A stretch of 37,855 nucleotides of DNA from contig JASLEG010000207.1 of NCBI GenBank assembly GCA_030151225.1, forward strand, positions 1 through 37,855. Direction: 5' to 3'. This document shows, piece after piece, positions 17,875 to 26,559 of the stretch (position 1 is its first letter; each line of letters starts with the position of its first letter). The translations under genes and the position numbers were made by a program. The notes beneath the pieces are model-generated. The model ran no database searches, had not been told where the DNA came from, and saw only the letters and a program-made list of their open reading frames with translations. Origin of the DNA: Burkholderia sp. (GTDB taxonomy: Bacteria > Pseudomonadota > Gammaproteobacteria > Burkholderiales > Burkholderiaceae).

Positions 17875-18357
17875 ATGATCCGACTCCGCCATCTGCTGGC
17901 GCGCCACCTGACGAACCCCGCCGCAGCCTCGCTGCTCCTGCTGCTCGTCGCGTTCCGCCTGCTGCTCCCGCCCGGCCTGATGCTCGCCCCGAGCACCGGC
18001 GCGGACGCGGGCGGGCTCGTGATCTGCAGCGGCCACGGCGCGCTGTTCGACGACGTGACGGGCGGCAGCAGCGCCGATCCGGCCGCCAGGGCCGCGGCGG
18101 CCGATCTGGCGCGCGCGCTCGCGCCGTCCACCGATCACGCCGATCATGCCGACCCGCGGGCGCATGCCGGCGATCTCTGCCCGTTCAGCGCGGCGCTCGC
18201 CATCGGCGTGGCCGCCGTGCTGCTGGTCACGGCGCTCTGGCTGCGCACCGCGACCGGCGCCAGCAGGGCACGCCCCGCCGACGACGTCCTCCCCGCCACC
18301 GCGCCCGCGCGCGGCCCGCTCGGCGCCCGCGCGCCACCCTTCGCCTTGCCCGCCTGA
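17875..18357 (+). CDS. DUF2946-like membrane/periplasmic protein
   Basis: A 160-residue protein with an N-terminal hydrophobic segment (AASLLLLLVAFRLLLPPGLML) and a second one near res 107-122 (ALAIGVAAVLLVTALWL). Between them is a region with ICSGHG, an HADHADPRAHAGD stretch and CPFSAAL. This order (ICSxHG, then His-rich, then CPF) is that of DUF2946, small proteins often encoded beside TonB receptors and copper-related genes. The Cys and His residues suggest metal contact; function is unproven. TACAAT at 17860-17865 ends only 9 nt before the ATG, and no ribosome-binding site is seen, so the mRNA may be nearly leaderless. The C-terminus is Pro/Ala/Arg-rich. Confidence 0.72.
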   Translation: MIRLRHLLARHLTNPAAASLLLLLVAFRLLLPPGLMLAPSTGADAGGLVICSGHGALFDDVTGGSSADPAARAAAADLARALAPSTDHADHADPRAHAGDLCPFSAALAIGVAAVLLVTALWLRTATGASRARPADDVLPATAPARGPLGARAPPFALPA

Positions 18358-18751
18358 TTCGATCCTTCGGGCCGCCCACGTTGCGCCCTGCCCTGCCCGT
18401 CGACGCACCGGTGACGCGTTCGTCGCTGCCGCCGCTTCGCTGAGGCACGGCGTGCGAACGCGCTCGCGTCGCACGTGACACGGCCCGGAATCAATCGCCT
18501 CCGCCCCTCGCCCGGCCACGCCTCGCGCGCGCCGGACACCCGTTCGTGCCCGGCACGCGGCATCGCCAACGCCCGGCGGCTGCCGTCGTGGACGCGCCTC
18601 GACTTCGGCGCGCGCACCACCGTCAAGCCGACTGGGCGGCCGCCTCGACCGGCCGGATCGCCGGCATCTCGCGCGGTGCACCGCGCACGGTGCTGGCCTT
18701 CGCCACCTTTTCCGTCCGAACCCGATTTCCCGATCCGACCCGGAGCCCCTC
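18358..18751 (+). other. Non-coding gap of 394 bp
   Basis: No convincing gene is present in either direction. The composition is GC-rich throughout. I looked for a cobalamin riboswitch and a Fur-type box, as expected ahead of TonB receptors, and saw neither. CGGAG shortly before the ATG at 18752 serves as ribosome-binding site. No clear -10 is visible, so the promoter of the downstream pair is undefined. Confidence 0.5.
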
Positions 18752-19615
18752 ATGGACAACCGCCCCCCGTCGCGCCGCGACTTCCTCGCCTGGACCACCG
18801 CATCGCTGGCCGCCGCCGCCGCCGCGGCCGGCCCCGTATTCGCGGCCGATCCGGCTGCCGCCACCTCGCCGGCCGACAGCGCCGCGCGCGAGCACCTGCA
18901 CCGCATGAACGCGCTGCCGCCCGACGCCCCGAAGATCGCCATGCTGATCCATCCGCAGCTGGTGGCGCTCGACCTGGTGGGCCCGCTCACCGTGTTCAAG
19001 GTCGCGCGCTTCGACACGCTGCTGGTGGGCGCGACGCGCAAGCCCGCACCGAGCGTGGAAGGCCTGCCGTTCGCGCCCACCCACACGTTCGACGACTGCC
19101 CCGCCCAGCTGGACGTGCTGTTCGTGCCGGGCGGCATCATGGGCACGATCGTCGCGATGAACGATCCGGCCACGCTGGACTTTCTCGCCTCGCGCGGCGC
19201 CACCGCGAAGTGGGTGACGAGCGTCTGCACCGGCGGCCTGCTGCTCGGCGCGGCGGGCCTGCTGCGCGGCTACGACGCCACCGCGCACTGGGCCGTGGCC
19301 GATCTGCTGCCGATCCTCGGCGCGCGCCACGTGGACCGGCGCGTGGTGATCGACCGCAACCGCATGACGGCCGGCGGCGTGACGGCCGGCATCGATTTCG
19401 CGCTCGCGCTGATCGCGCAACTGAAGGGCGAGGAAGCCGCGCGCCGTGCCGAGCTGACCATCGAGTACGCGCCCGAGCCGCCGTTCCGGAGCGGCACGCC
19501 GGCACTGGCCGGCACGCAGCGCACCGAGGCGATGCGCGACAGCCGCAAGTGGATGGACGAGCAGGCCCGGCTGGCGGCCGTCGCCGCGGCGAAGCGGCTG
19601 GGGCTGCCGGCATGA
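18752..19615 (+). CDS. Tat-exported DJ-1/PfpI protein, isonitrile hydratase-like
   Basis: A 287-residue protein. A twin-arginine signal (PPSRRDFLAW plus an Ala-rich hydrophobic run, cleavage near VFA-AD) implies folded export to the periplasm. The DJ-1/PfpI domain spans about res 55-245. The nucleophile elbow is TSVCTGGLLLGAAGLL (Cys ~159), the form found in isonitrile hydratase, which converts R-NC to N-formamides. Nearby PLTVFKVARFDTLLVG and LFVPGGIMG also fit that subgroup. Known isonitrile hydratases are cytoplasmic, so a Tat leader is unusual. The stop overlaps the next start (ATGA), indicating translational coupling with the TonB receptor. Isonitrile substrate is inferred from family resemblance only; other DJ-1 activities remain possible. 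Confidence 0.82.
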   Translation: MDNRPPSRRDFLAWTTASLAAAAAAAGPVFAADPAAATSPADSAAREHLHRMNALPPDAPKIAMLIHPQLVALDLVGPLTVFKVARFDTLLVGATRKPAPSVEGLPFAPTHTFDDCPAQLDVLFVPGGIMGTIVAMNDPATLDFLASRGATAKWVTSVCTGGLLLGAAGLLRGYDATAHWAVADLLPILGARHVDRRVVIDRNRMTAGGVTAGIDFALALIAQLKGEEAARRAELTIEYAPEPPFRSGTPALAGTQRTEAMRDSRKWMDEQARLAAVAAAKRLGLPA

Positions 19616-21786
19616 ACCCGCGCCCTCGTTCCCCGCGTCACCTTCCCGATTCACCCGACTTCACGCCCACGCATCGCATGCTCACCCTGAAACTGGCCAC
19701 GGCCGCCTCGCTCGCGAGCTTCGCGCTCGCCGCGCACGCGCAGGACTCCACATCGAACCCGGCCGGCACGAGCCCGACCGCCCTGCCGTCGATCACCGTC
19801 ACCGGCTCGGCCGGCTCGCTCCACGACGCCACCACCTCGGCCACCACCACCCGCACCGACACGCCGCTGAAGGACCTGGCCGCCTCGGTTCAGGTCGTGC
19901 CGGCCGAGGTGCTGCAGGATCGCGGCGTGACCCGCATCGACCAGATCGCCGACAACGTGAGCGGCGTGCACGCCGAGGCCAGCTACGGCGGCAACGGCGC
20001 CACCTTCTTCAACATCCGCGGCTTCAGCGAGAGCAACGGCCTGCGCGACGGCTTCCGCAACTACGGCTACTACGCATTCCGCGACGTGCAGGACATCGAC
20101 CGCGTGGAGGTGTTCAAGGGCCCGGCCGGCGCGCTGTACGGCGGCGTGGGCGCGGTGGGCGGCTATCTCGACACCGTGTCGAAGCGCCCGGAGCACGACG
20201 ACTTCGGCGAGGTGGCCGTGACGGCCGGCACCGACGGCCTCGGCCGCACCACGCTGGACCTGAACCGCGTGCCGAACAGCGACGTGAGCGTGCGCCTGAA
20301 CGCGTCGGCCGAAACCGATGCCACCTTCCGCGACAACGCCGGCTCGCGCTCGTTCTCGATCGCGCCCGCGATCACCTGGGACGACCATCACGGCACCTCG
20401 GTCACGCTGCTCGGCGAATTCAACCACCTGAACCGCGACGGCTTCGACTTCGGCGTGCCGGCCGTACCGAACTACGCGGACCTGTCGCGCACGCGTTATT
20501 ACGGGCTGCAGAGCGGCGTGTACCCGGGCGTGCCCGGCGACTACGGCCGCAACGACACGGTGGCCGAAACGCTGCTGTTCGAGCACGCGCTGTCGGAAAA
20601 CTGGAAGCTGCGCCTGTCGGGGCAATACACCTACGCGCGCCAGCTGTCGACGCAGTCGTTCCCGGACAGCACCACGCCGGTGGGCAACCTGCTCGACTAC
20701 ACCGTCTACGGCAATGCGAACGAGGTGTCGCGCCAGTACGCGGCGCGCGCCGAACTGGCCGGCACATTCAGCACCGGCAGCGTGCAGCACGCGCTGCTGG
20801 CGGGGGTGGACTACGGCTATCTGGAAGTGAGCAGCGCGGGCTCCCAGGTCACCAACATGACGCTGGACCTGTCCAACCCCGGCTATCTGTCCGGGCTCAC
20901 GCCCGGCGATCCGCTGCCGGGCCACACCGGGCGCGGCGCCGATTACGGCGTGTACCTGCAGGACATGATCACGCTGACACGGCAACTGAAGCTGCAGGCC
21001 TCGGCGCGCGTGGACCGCTTCATCAACCGTGCCGATCAGGACGGCGAGGCCACCAGCCGTGGCCAGCAGACGGCCTTCTCGCCGCGCCTGGGCGTGGTGT
21101 ACGAGCCGATCGCGGGCACCTCGCTGTTCGCCGACTGGAGCCGCAGCTACGCGCCGAACGTGGGCCACAGCGGCAGCGACGTGACCTACCCGGCCGAACT
21201 CGCCGAACAGTTCGAGATCGGCGTGAAGCAGGATCTGATCCCCAACCGGCTCGGCGCGAACCTCGCGCTGTTCAGCCTGAACCGCAACCACATCCTCACC
21301 ACCGATCCCGCCAACCCGCTGCTCGAGGTGCTGACCGGCAAGCAGCGCAGCCAGGGCGTGGAGCTCGATGTCGCCGGCAATCTCGCGCCGCGCTGGAAGG
21401 CGATCTTCACCTACGCGTACACGCTCGCGAAGGTAACGAGCGACACCACCTACCCGGTGGGCGACCTGCTCGGCAACGTGCCGCGCCACAGCGCCAGCCT
21501 GTGGACCGTGTACAGCCTCGAATCGGTGCCGGGGCTCGAGCTCGGCGCGGGGCTCTACTACATGGGCGCGCGCGAGGCCACGCTGCCGAACACGTTCCGG
21601 CTCGGCAGCTACCTGCGCACCGATGCGATGGCCTCGTACGAACGCGGGCCGTGGAAGACCCAGCTGAACGTCTACAACCTGTTCAACCGCAAGTACTACA
21701 CGGGCGGCTCGGCCGGCACCTTCAACTACACCTTGCTGCCGAGCCCGCCGCTGGCGGCGCAGGTCACGGTGTCGTACCGGTTCTGA
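19612..21786 (+). CDS. TonB-dependent outer-membrane receptor
   Basis: A siderophore-type receptor of 724 residues from the ATG at 19612, which overlaps the previous stop. An alternative ATG at 19678 (MLTLKLATAASLASFALAAHA) would give 702 residues and a conventional signal peptide directly at the N-terminus. Neither has a clear ribosome-binding site. The plug domain follows (TDTPLKDLAASVQVVPAEVL, FNIRGF, VEVFKGPAGALYGG, GGYLDTVSKRP), then a 22-strand-type barrel with alternating residues. It ends in VTVSYRF, with the terminal Phe required by the BAM complex. This is the ferrichrome/pyoverdine-like branch by its plug; the ligand is unknown. Coupling to an exported isonitrile-hydratase-like protein and proximity to DUF2946 suggest a metal chelate. 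Confidence 0.92.
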   Translation: MNPRPRSPRHLPDSPDFTPTHRMLTLKLATAASLASFALAAHAQDSTSNPAGTSPTALPSITVTGSAGSLHDATTSATTTRTDTPLKDLAASVQVVPAEVLQDRGVTRIDQIADNVSGVHAEASYGGNGATFFNIRGFSESNGLRDGFRNYGYYAFRDVQDIDRVEVFKGPAGALYGGVGAVGGYLDTVSKRPEHDDFGEVAVTAGTDGLGRTTLDLNRVPNSDVSVRLNASAETDATFRDNAGSRSFSIAPAITWDDHHGTSVTLLGEFNHLNRDGFDFGVPAVPNYADLSRTRYYGLQSGVYPGVPGDYGRNDTVAETLLFEHALSENWKLRLSGQYTYARQLSTQSFPDSTTPVGNLLDYTVYGNANEVSRQYAARAELAGTFSTGSVQHALLAGVDYGYLEVSSAGSQVTNMTLDLSNPGYLSGLTPGDPLPGHTGRGADYGVYLQDMITLTRQLKLQASARVDRFINRADQDGEATSRGQQTAFSPRLGVVYEPIAGTSLFADWSRSYAPNVGHSGSDVTYPAELAEQFEIGVKQDLIPNRLGANLALFSLNRNHILTTDPANPLLEVLTGKQRSQGVELDVAGNLAPRWKAIFTYAYTLAKVTSDTTYPVGDLLGNVPRHSASLWTVYSLESVPGLELGAGLYYMGAREATLPNTFRLGSYLRTDAMASYERGPWKTQLNVYNLFNRKYYTGGSAGTFNYTLLPSPPLAAQVTVSYRF

Positions 21787-21830
21787 ACGCGGTTTCGATC
21801 ACGGTTCCGATCGCGGGCGTGCGATCGAAA

Positions 21831-21898
21831 GCATGAAAATACCTAATGCATGGATGAAATCAAATCACTTTTTCTCATTGACGGCTCGCGGCTACACT
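21831..21898 (+). promoter_or_regulatory. Candidate MetR/LysR-controlled promoter of mesXD
   Basis: GCAT-N11-ATGC (21831-21849) is an inverted repeat of LysR T-N11-A form. The -10 candidate is TACACT (21893-21898), and no good -35 is placed for it, as expected for an activator-dependent promoter. Start of transcription near 21905 would put the repeat at about -65. A decamer, GATGAAATCA, occurs at 21853-21862 and again at 21923-21932; its TGAA resembles half of the MetR consensus TGAA-N5-TTCA. Assignment to the MetR-like protein at 24023 is inferred. Confidence 0.45.
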
Positions 21899-21934
21899 GC
21901 GCTCTGCCATCCATCAGAACCCGATGAAATCACC

Positions 21935-22918
21935 ATGAGCCAGGATTTCACCTTTTCGATCGCAAGCCTGCGCTTCGACGAACACTACCGCCCGTCCGAC
22001 ACCACGCGGGTCACGACCAACTTCGCCAACCTGGCCCGCGGCGATGCGCGCCAGGAGAACCTGCGCAATGCGCTGAGCATGATCGACAGCCGCTTCAACG
22101 CGCTGGCGCACTGGGACAACCCGACGGGCGAGCGCTACCGCGTGGAGCTCGACATCATCTCCGTCGAGATGAAGTTCGGCGCCGAGGCAAACGGCGACGC
22201 GTTCCCGATGATCGAGGTGCTGAAGACCCACATCGTGGACCGCAAGACCGGCGAGCGCATCGACGGCATCGTGGGCAACAACTTCTCCTCCTACGTGCGC
22301 GATTACGACTTCAGCGTGCGGCTGCTGGAACACAACCGGAACCAGTCCGAATTCGGCATCCCGCACGATTTCGGCGAGCTGCACGGCAAGCTGTTCAGGC
22401 GCTTCGTGAATTCCGACGCGTACCGGCAGCACTTCAGCAAGCCGCCCGTGATCTGCCTGAGCGTGTCGAGCAACAGCGTCTATCACCGCACCGGCAATCG
22501 GCACCCGGTGCTGGGCATCGAATACGCGCAGGGCGAATCCTCGCTGACGGAGCGCTACTTCGAGAAGATGGGGCTGCAGGCGCGCCATTTCATGCCGCCC
22601 GGCAGCGTCGCGCCGCTGACCTTCTATTTCCTCGGCGATCTGCTCAACGATTACGGCAATCTCGAACTGATCGGCACGATCGCCACCATGGAGACGTTCC
22701 AGAAGATCTACCGGCCCGAGATCTACAACGCCAATGCCGCGGCGGGCAATCGGTATCAGCCGAGCCTGAAGCACGCCGATCACTCGCTGACGCGGATCGT
22801 GTACGACCGCGAGGAACGCAGCCGCCTCGCCGTCGAGCAGGGCAAGTTCGCCGAGGAGCACTTCATCAAGCCCTACCAGGCCATGCTCGCGCAATGGTCG
22901 GCCGATCACGCGCTCTGA
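21935..22918 (+). CDS. mesX: DUF1852 protein MesX, partner of methionine synthase MesD
   Basis: A 327-residue DUF1852 protein. It starts MSQDFTFSIASLRFDEHYRP and holds conserved-looking stretches such as TNFANLARGDARQENLRNAL, DIISVEMKFG and NNFSSYVRDYDF. In other bacteria DUF1852 (MesX) is encoded beside MesD and is required for its methionine synthase activity, which needs oxygen and not methyl-folate; the methyl donor is not settled. The cytoplasmic location is inferred from the lack of a signal peptide. The ATG at 21935 is chosen over in-frame upstream codons because the family begins 'M..FTF.I....FDE'. It is followed by mesD at 26 nt. Confidence 0.88.
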   Translation: MSQDFTFSIASLRFDEHYRPSDTTRVTTNFANLARGDARQENLRNALSMIDSRFNALAHWDNPTGERYRVELDIISVEMKFGAEANGDAFPMIEVLKTHIVDRKTGERIDGIVGNNFSSYVRDYDFSVRLLEHNRNQSEFGIPHDFGELHGKLFRRFVNSDAYRQHFSKPPVICLSVSSNSVYHRTGNRHPVLGIEYAQGESSLTERYFEKMGLQARHFMPPGSVAPLTFYFLGDLLNDYGNLELIGTIATMETFQKIYRPEIYNANAAAGNRYQPSLKHADHSLTRIVYDREERSRLAVEQGKFAEEHFIKPYQAMLAQWSADHAL

Positions 22919-22944
22919 TTCCTCTCCCTCCAAGGTCATCCGAC

Positions 22945-23973
22945 ATGAAGAAACTGTTGCCCACCTCCACCGCCGGCAGCCTGCCGAAACCGTCCTGGCT
23001 CGCCGAGCCGGAAAAGCTGTGGTCGCCGTGGAAGCTCGAGAACGAGGCCCTGGTCGAGGGCAAGCAGGACGCCCTGCGCGTGTCGCTGAAGGATCAGCAG
23101 CAGGCCGGCATCGACATCGTCAGCGACGGCGAGCAGACGCGCCAGCATTTCGTCACGACCTTCATCGAGCACCTCGAAGGCGTGGATTTCGAACACCGCG
23201 AGGTGGTGCGGATCCGCGATCGCTACGACGCCAGCGTGCCGACCGTGGTCGGCGCCGTGGCGCGCCGCAAGCCGGTGTTCGTCGAGGATGCGACGTTCCT
23301 GCGCCGGCAGACCGCCCAGCCGATCAAGTGGGCCCTGCCCGGCCCGATGACGATGATCGACACGCTGTCGGACAAGCATTACAGGAGCCGTGAAAAGCTG
23401 GCCATGGAATTCGCGAGGATCCTCAATCAGGAAGCGCGCGAGCTGCAGGCGGCCGGCGTCGACATCATCCAGTTCGACGAACCGGCCTTCAACGTGTTCT
23501 TCGACGAGGTGAACGACTGGGGCATCGCCGCGCTGGAAACGGCCATCGAGGGCCTGGAGTGCGAAACCGCCGTGCACATCTGCTACGGCTACGGCATCAA
23601 GGCCAACACCGACTGGAAGAAGACGCTGGGCTCGGAGTGGCGCCAATACGAGGCAATCTTCCCGAAGATCCAGGCCTCCGGCATCGACATGGTCTCGCTC
23701 GAATGCCACAACTCGCACGTGCCGATGGAGCTGATCGAGCTGATTCGCGGCAAGAAGGTGATGGTGGGCGCGATCGACGTGGCATCGAACGCGATCGAGA
23801 CGCCCGAGGAAGTCGCCAGCACGCTGCGCCGCGCATTGAAGTACGTCGACGCCGACAAGCTCTGCCCGTGCACCAACTGCGGCATGGCTCCGCTCTCGCG
23901 CGCGGTGGCCAGAGGCAAGCTGGAAGCCCTGAGCGCCGGCGCGGCGATCGTGCGGGAAGAACTCGCGGGCTGA
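22945..23973 (+). CDS. mesD: Folate-independent methionine synthase MesD (MetE catalytic-domain type)
   Basis: A 342-residue protein corresponding to the C-terminal catalytic half of MetE without the N-terminal folate-binding half. It transfers a methyl group to homocysteine. Probable zinc ligands are His211 and Cys213 in AVHICYGYG, Glu253 in VSLECHNSH, and Cys312 in CTNCGMAPLSR, matching the H-C-E-C set of MetE. The N-terminus (LLPTSTAGSLPKPSWLAEPE) and DIVSDGEQTRQHF are typical of this short group. The tight pairing with DUF1852 identifies it as the MesD family rather than MesA, B or C. AAGGT precedes the ATG. Confidence 0.87.
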   Translation: MKKLLPTSTAGSLPKPSWLAEPEKLWSPWKLENEALVEGKQDALRVSLKDQQQAGIDIVSDGEQTRQHFVTTFIEHLEGVDFEHREVVRIRDRYDASVPTVVGAVARRKPVFVEDATFLRRQTAQPIKWALPGPMTMIDTLSDKHYRSREKLAMEFARILNQEARELQAAGVDIIQFDEPAFNVFFDEVNDWGIAALETAIEGLECETAVHICYGYGIKANTDWKKTLGSEWRQYEAIFPKIQASGIDMVSLECHNSHVPMELIELIRGKKVMVGAIDVASNAIETPEEVASTLRRALKYVDADKLCPCTNCGMAPLSRAVARGKLEALSAGAAIVREELAG

Positions 23974-24022
23974 GGCGTCGACCGATTAGAATTCTTCATC
24001 GATCGACGAACCTCACAACGCC

Positions 24023-24931
24023 ATGCTCGAACGCATCCATCTGGTCATCATCCGCGAGGTGCAGCGGCAGGGCTCGCTCACGGCAGCCGCCGCGGAGCTG
24101 TTCCTCACCCAGTCGGCGCTGAGCCACACCGTGAAGAAGATCGAGCAGCAGCTCGGCACGCCGATCTGGGATCGCGAGGGGCGTGGCCTGCGGCTCACGC
24201 AGGCCGGGCGCTATCTGCTGGCGCTGGCCGAGCGGCTGCTGCCGCAGTTCGAGCACGCGGAAGCGCGCATGAAGCAGTACGCGGACGGCGAGCGCGGCAC
24301 GCTGCGCATCGGCATGGAATGCGCGCCGTGCTACCAGTGGCTGCTGAAGGTGGTGTCGCCGTATCTGACGCGCTGGCCCGACGTGGACGTGGACGTGAAG
24401 CAGCGCTTCCAGTTCAGCGGCATCGCCGCGCTGCTGGGCTACGACGTGGACGTGCTGGTCACGCCCGATCCGCTGAACCGGCCGGGGCTGCGCTTCGAGC
24501 CGGTGTTCGACTACGAGCAGGTGCTGGTGGTGGCCGACGATCACCCGCTGGCCAATGCGCGCTACGTGAAGCCCGAGCAGCTGATCGACGAGACGCTGAT
24601 CACCTACCCGGTCGAGACCGATCGTCTGGACATCTACACGCATTTCCTGCGCCCGGCCGGCGTGGTGCCGCGCCGCACCAAGGCGATCGAGACGACCGAC
24701 ATCATGCTGCAGATGGTGGCCAACCGGCGCGGCGTGGCGGCGCTGCCGCGCTGGCTCGCCGAGGAATACTCGGATCGCGTGGCGGTGGTGCCGGTGAAGC
24801 TCGGCAGGACCGGCGTGGCCAAGCAGATCTTCCTCGGCACGCGCGACGCGGACGACGCGGTGGACTACCTCGCGTCCTTCATCGAGTTCGCGCGCGACAC
24901 CCGCTGGCAGGCCGCGCGCGTCGGGCGCTGA
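24023..24931 (+). CDS. MetR-like LysR-family regulator
   Basis: A 302-residue LysR regulator with close resemblance to MetR. The HTH is QGSLTAAAAELFLTQSALSHTVKKIEQQLG. The start of the effector domain reads RIGMECAPCYQWL, where E. coli MetR has RIAIECHSCIQWL. Also shared are FDYEQVLVVADDHPLA, LITYPVETDRLDIYTHFLRPAGV and QMVANRRGVAALPRWL. MetR uses homocysteine as co-effector and activates methionine synthase genes, so control of mesXD is the natural reading. Position is unusual: downstream in the same direction, 49 nt after mesD, with its own possible -10 (TAGAAT, 23987-23992). It converges with gabD (21-nt gap). Confidence 0.88.
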   Translation: MLERIHLVIIREVQRQGSLTAAAAELFLTQSALSHTVKKIEQQLGTPIWDREGRGLRLTQAGRYLLALAERLLPQFEHAEARMKQYADGERGTLRIGMECAPCYQWLLKVVSPYLTRWPDVDVDVKQRFQFSGIAALLGYDVDVLVTPDPLNRPGLRFEPVFDYEQVLVVADDHPLANARYVKPEQLIDETLITYPVETDRLDIYTHFLRPAGVVPRRTKAIETTDIMLQMVANRRGVAALPRWLAEEYSDRVAVVPVKLGRTGVAKQIFLGTRDADDAVDYLASFIEFARDTRWQAARVGR

Positions 24932-24952
24932 GGCGGCCGACGGTCGACGAAC

Positions 24953-26425
24953 TCAGGCCAGCCCGCCCTGGCACACGTACTTGATCGACAGGTAATCGTC
25001 GAGCCCGTACTTCGAGCCCTCGCGGCCGTAGCCCGATTCCTTCACCCCGCCGAACGGCGCGGCCTCGCTCGACAGCGCGCCCTCGTTCACGCCCACGATG
25101 CCGGCCTCGAGCGCATGCGTGACGCGTTCGATGCGGCGCAGGTCCTGGCTGTAGAAGTAGGACGCGAGGCCGAACGGCGTGTCGTTGGCGGCGGCCAGCG
25201 CCTGCTCCTCGGTGTCGAAGCGGAACAGCGGCACCACCGGCCCGAAGGTTTCCTCGCAGCTCAGCTGCATCTCGGCATTGGCGTCGGCCAGCACGGTGGG
25301 CGCGTAATAGGTCGGGCCGAGCTCGGGCAGGCGCTTGCCGCCGGTCAGCACGCGCGCGCCGCGCGTCACGGCGTCGTCCACGTGGCGGGCGATCTTGTCG
25401 ATCGCGCGCGCGTTGATCATCGGGCCGATCTGCGAATCGGCGGCGGTGGCCGGGCCCACCTTCAGCGCGCCCACGCGCGCCGCGAGCCGTTCGGCGAACG
25501 CGTCGTACACGCCGGCCTGAACGTACACCCGGTTCGGGCACACGCAGGTCTGGCCGCCGTTGCGGAACTTCGAGGCCAGCAGGCCGGTGACGGCGGCGTC
25601 GAGATCGGCGTCGTCGAACACGATGAACGGCGCGTTGCCGCCGAGTTCGAGCGACAGCTTCTTCAGCGTGGCCGCCGATTCCTTCGCCAGATACTTGCCC
25701 ACCGGCGTCGAGCCCGTGAAGGTGATCTTGCGCACGCGCGCGTCGGTCAGCCAGTCGCCCACCGCCGGCACGCCGCGCTCGCGCGAGGCGCTGATCAGGT
25801 TCAGCACGCCGGCCGGCACGCCCGCGTCGTGCGCGAGCAGCACCAGCGCCAGCGCGGTCAGCGGCGTGTCCTCGGCCGGCTTGCCCACCACCGTGCAGCC
25901 GGCCGCGAGCGCCGGCGCGATCTTGCGCGCGATCATCGCCAGCGGGAAATTCCACGGCGTGATCGCCGCCACCACGCCCACCGGCTCCTTCAGCGCGCTC
26001 ATGCGCTTGCCGCGCTGCTGCTGCGGGATCACGTCGCCGTAGATGCGGGTGGCCTCGTCGGCGAACCACGCCACGTAGGACGCGCCGTACATCACCTCGC
26101 CGCGCCCTTCGGCCAGCGGCTTGCCCTGCTCCAGCGAGATCAGTTCGCCCAGCGCGTCGGCGTGCTCGACGATCAGCGCGTGCCAGCGGCGCAGCACGGC
26201 GGCGCGCTCGGCCGGCAACTTGTCGCGCCACGCCGGGAACGCGCGTGCGGCGGCGTCGGTGGCGGCGCGCGCGTCGGCCTCGCCGCTGTCGGCCACCTCG
26301 GCGATGGTCTTGCCGGTGGCCGGATCGGTCACCCCGAAGCGGCGGCCGTCGGCGGCGGCCACCCAGCGGCCGTCGATGAAGTTGTCGGTGCGAATCAGGT
26401 CCTGCAGGCTGTAACGTGCGCTCAT
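24953..26425 (-). CDS. gabD: NAD(P)+-dependent succinate-semialdehyde dehydrogenase
   Basis: A 490-residue aldehyde dehydrogenase closest to GabD, which oxidises succinate semialdehyde to succinate in GABA and polyamine breakdown. Landmarks are LIRTDNFIDGRWV, ITPWNFPLAMIARKIAPALAAG, FTGSTPVGKYL, the catalytic Glu in LELGGNAPFIVFDDAD and the catalytic Cys294 in GGQTCVCPNRV. The near-adjacent cysteine (CVC) is that of the redox-sensitive GabD type. The C-terminus is PFGGVKESGYGREGSKYGLDDYLSIKYV. The start MSARYSLQDL fits the family length. It follows the LysR gene on the same strand after a 196-bp gap that holds a hairpin. It is the likely end step of the amine pathway in module B. Confidence 0.9.
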   Translation of the reverse strand: MSARYSLQDLIRTDNFIDGRWVAAADGRRFGVTDPATGKTIAEVADSGEADARAATDAAARAFPAWRDKLPAERAAVLRRWHALIVEHADALGELISLEQGKPLAEGRGEVMYGASYVAWFADEATRIYGDVIPQQQRGKRMSALKEPVGVVAAITPWNFPLAMIARKIAPALAAGCTVVGKPAEDTPLTALALVLLAHDAGVPAGVLNLISASRERGVPAVGDWLTDARVRKITFTGSTPVGKYLAKESAATLKKLSLELGGNAPFIVFDDADLDAAVTGLLASKFRNGGQTCVCPNRVYVQAGVYDAFAERLAARVGALKVGPATAADSQIGPMINARAIDKIARHVDDAVTRGARVLTGGKRLPELGPTYYAPTVLADANAEMQLSCEETFGPVVPLFRFDTEEQALAAANDTPFGLASYFYSQDLRRIERVTHALEAGIVGVNEGALSSEAAPFGGVKESGYGREGSKYGLDDYLSIKYVCQGGLA

Positions 26426-26559
26426 GGCGGGGTGTCTCGTCGGAAGGATCGGGCGGGCGCGATGCCGCGACGACGGGCGCGGCGGCACGCGAGTTCGCCA
26501 CATGCTACGCCGGCCCGCGCGCGCATGTCGGCTCAAATCCTTTTTCAAACAGCGGGAAT

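Noticed and set aside
18358..18751. Possible cobalamin riboswitch before the DJ-1/TonB pair
   Set aside because: Some GC-rich pairs (for example GCCGACTGGGC) recall parts of the B12 box, but the ordered conserved core is not present.
18475..19611. Upstream extension of the TonB receptor frame
   Set aside because: It overlaps the DJ-1 gene in another frame and has biased Arg/Pro composition. The receptor signal peptide begins only after 19612.
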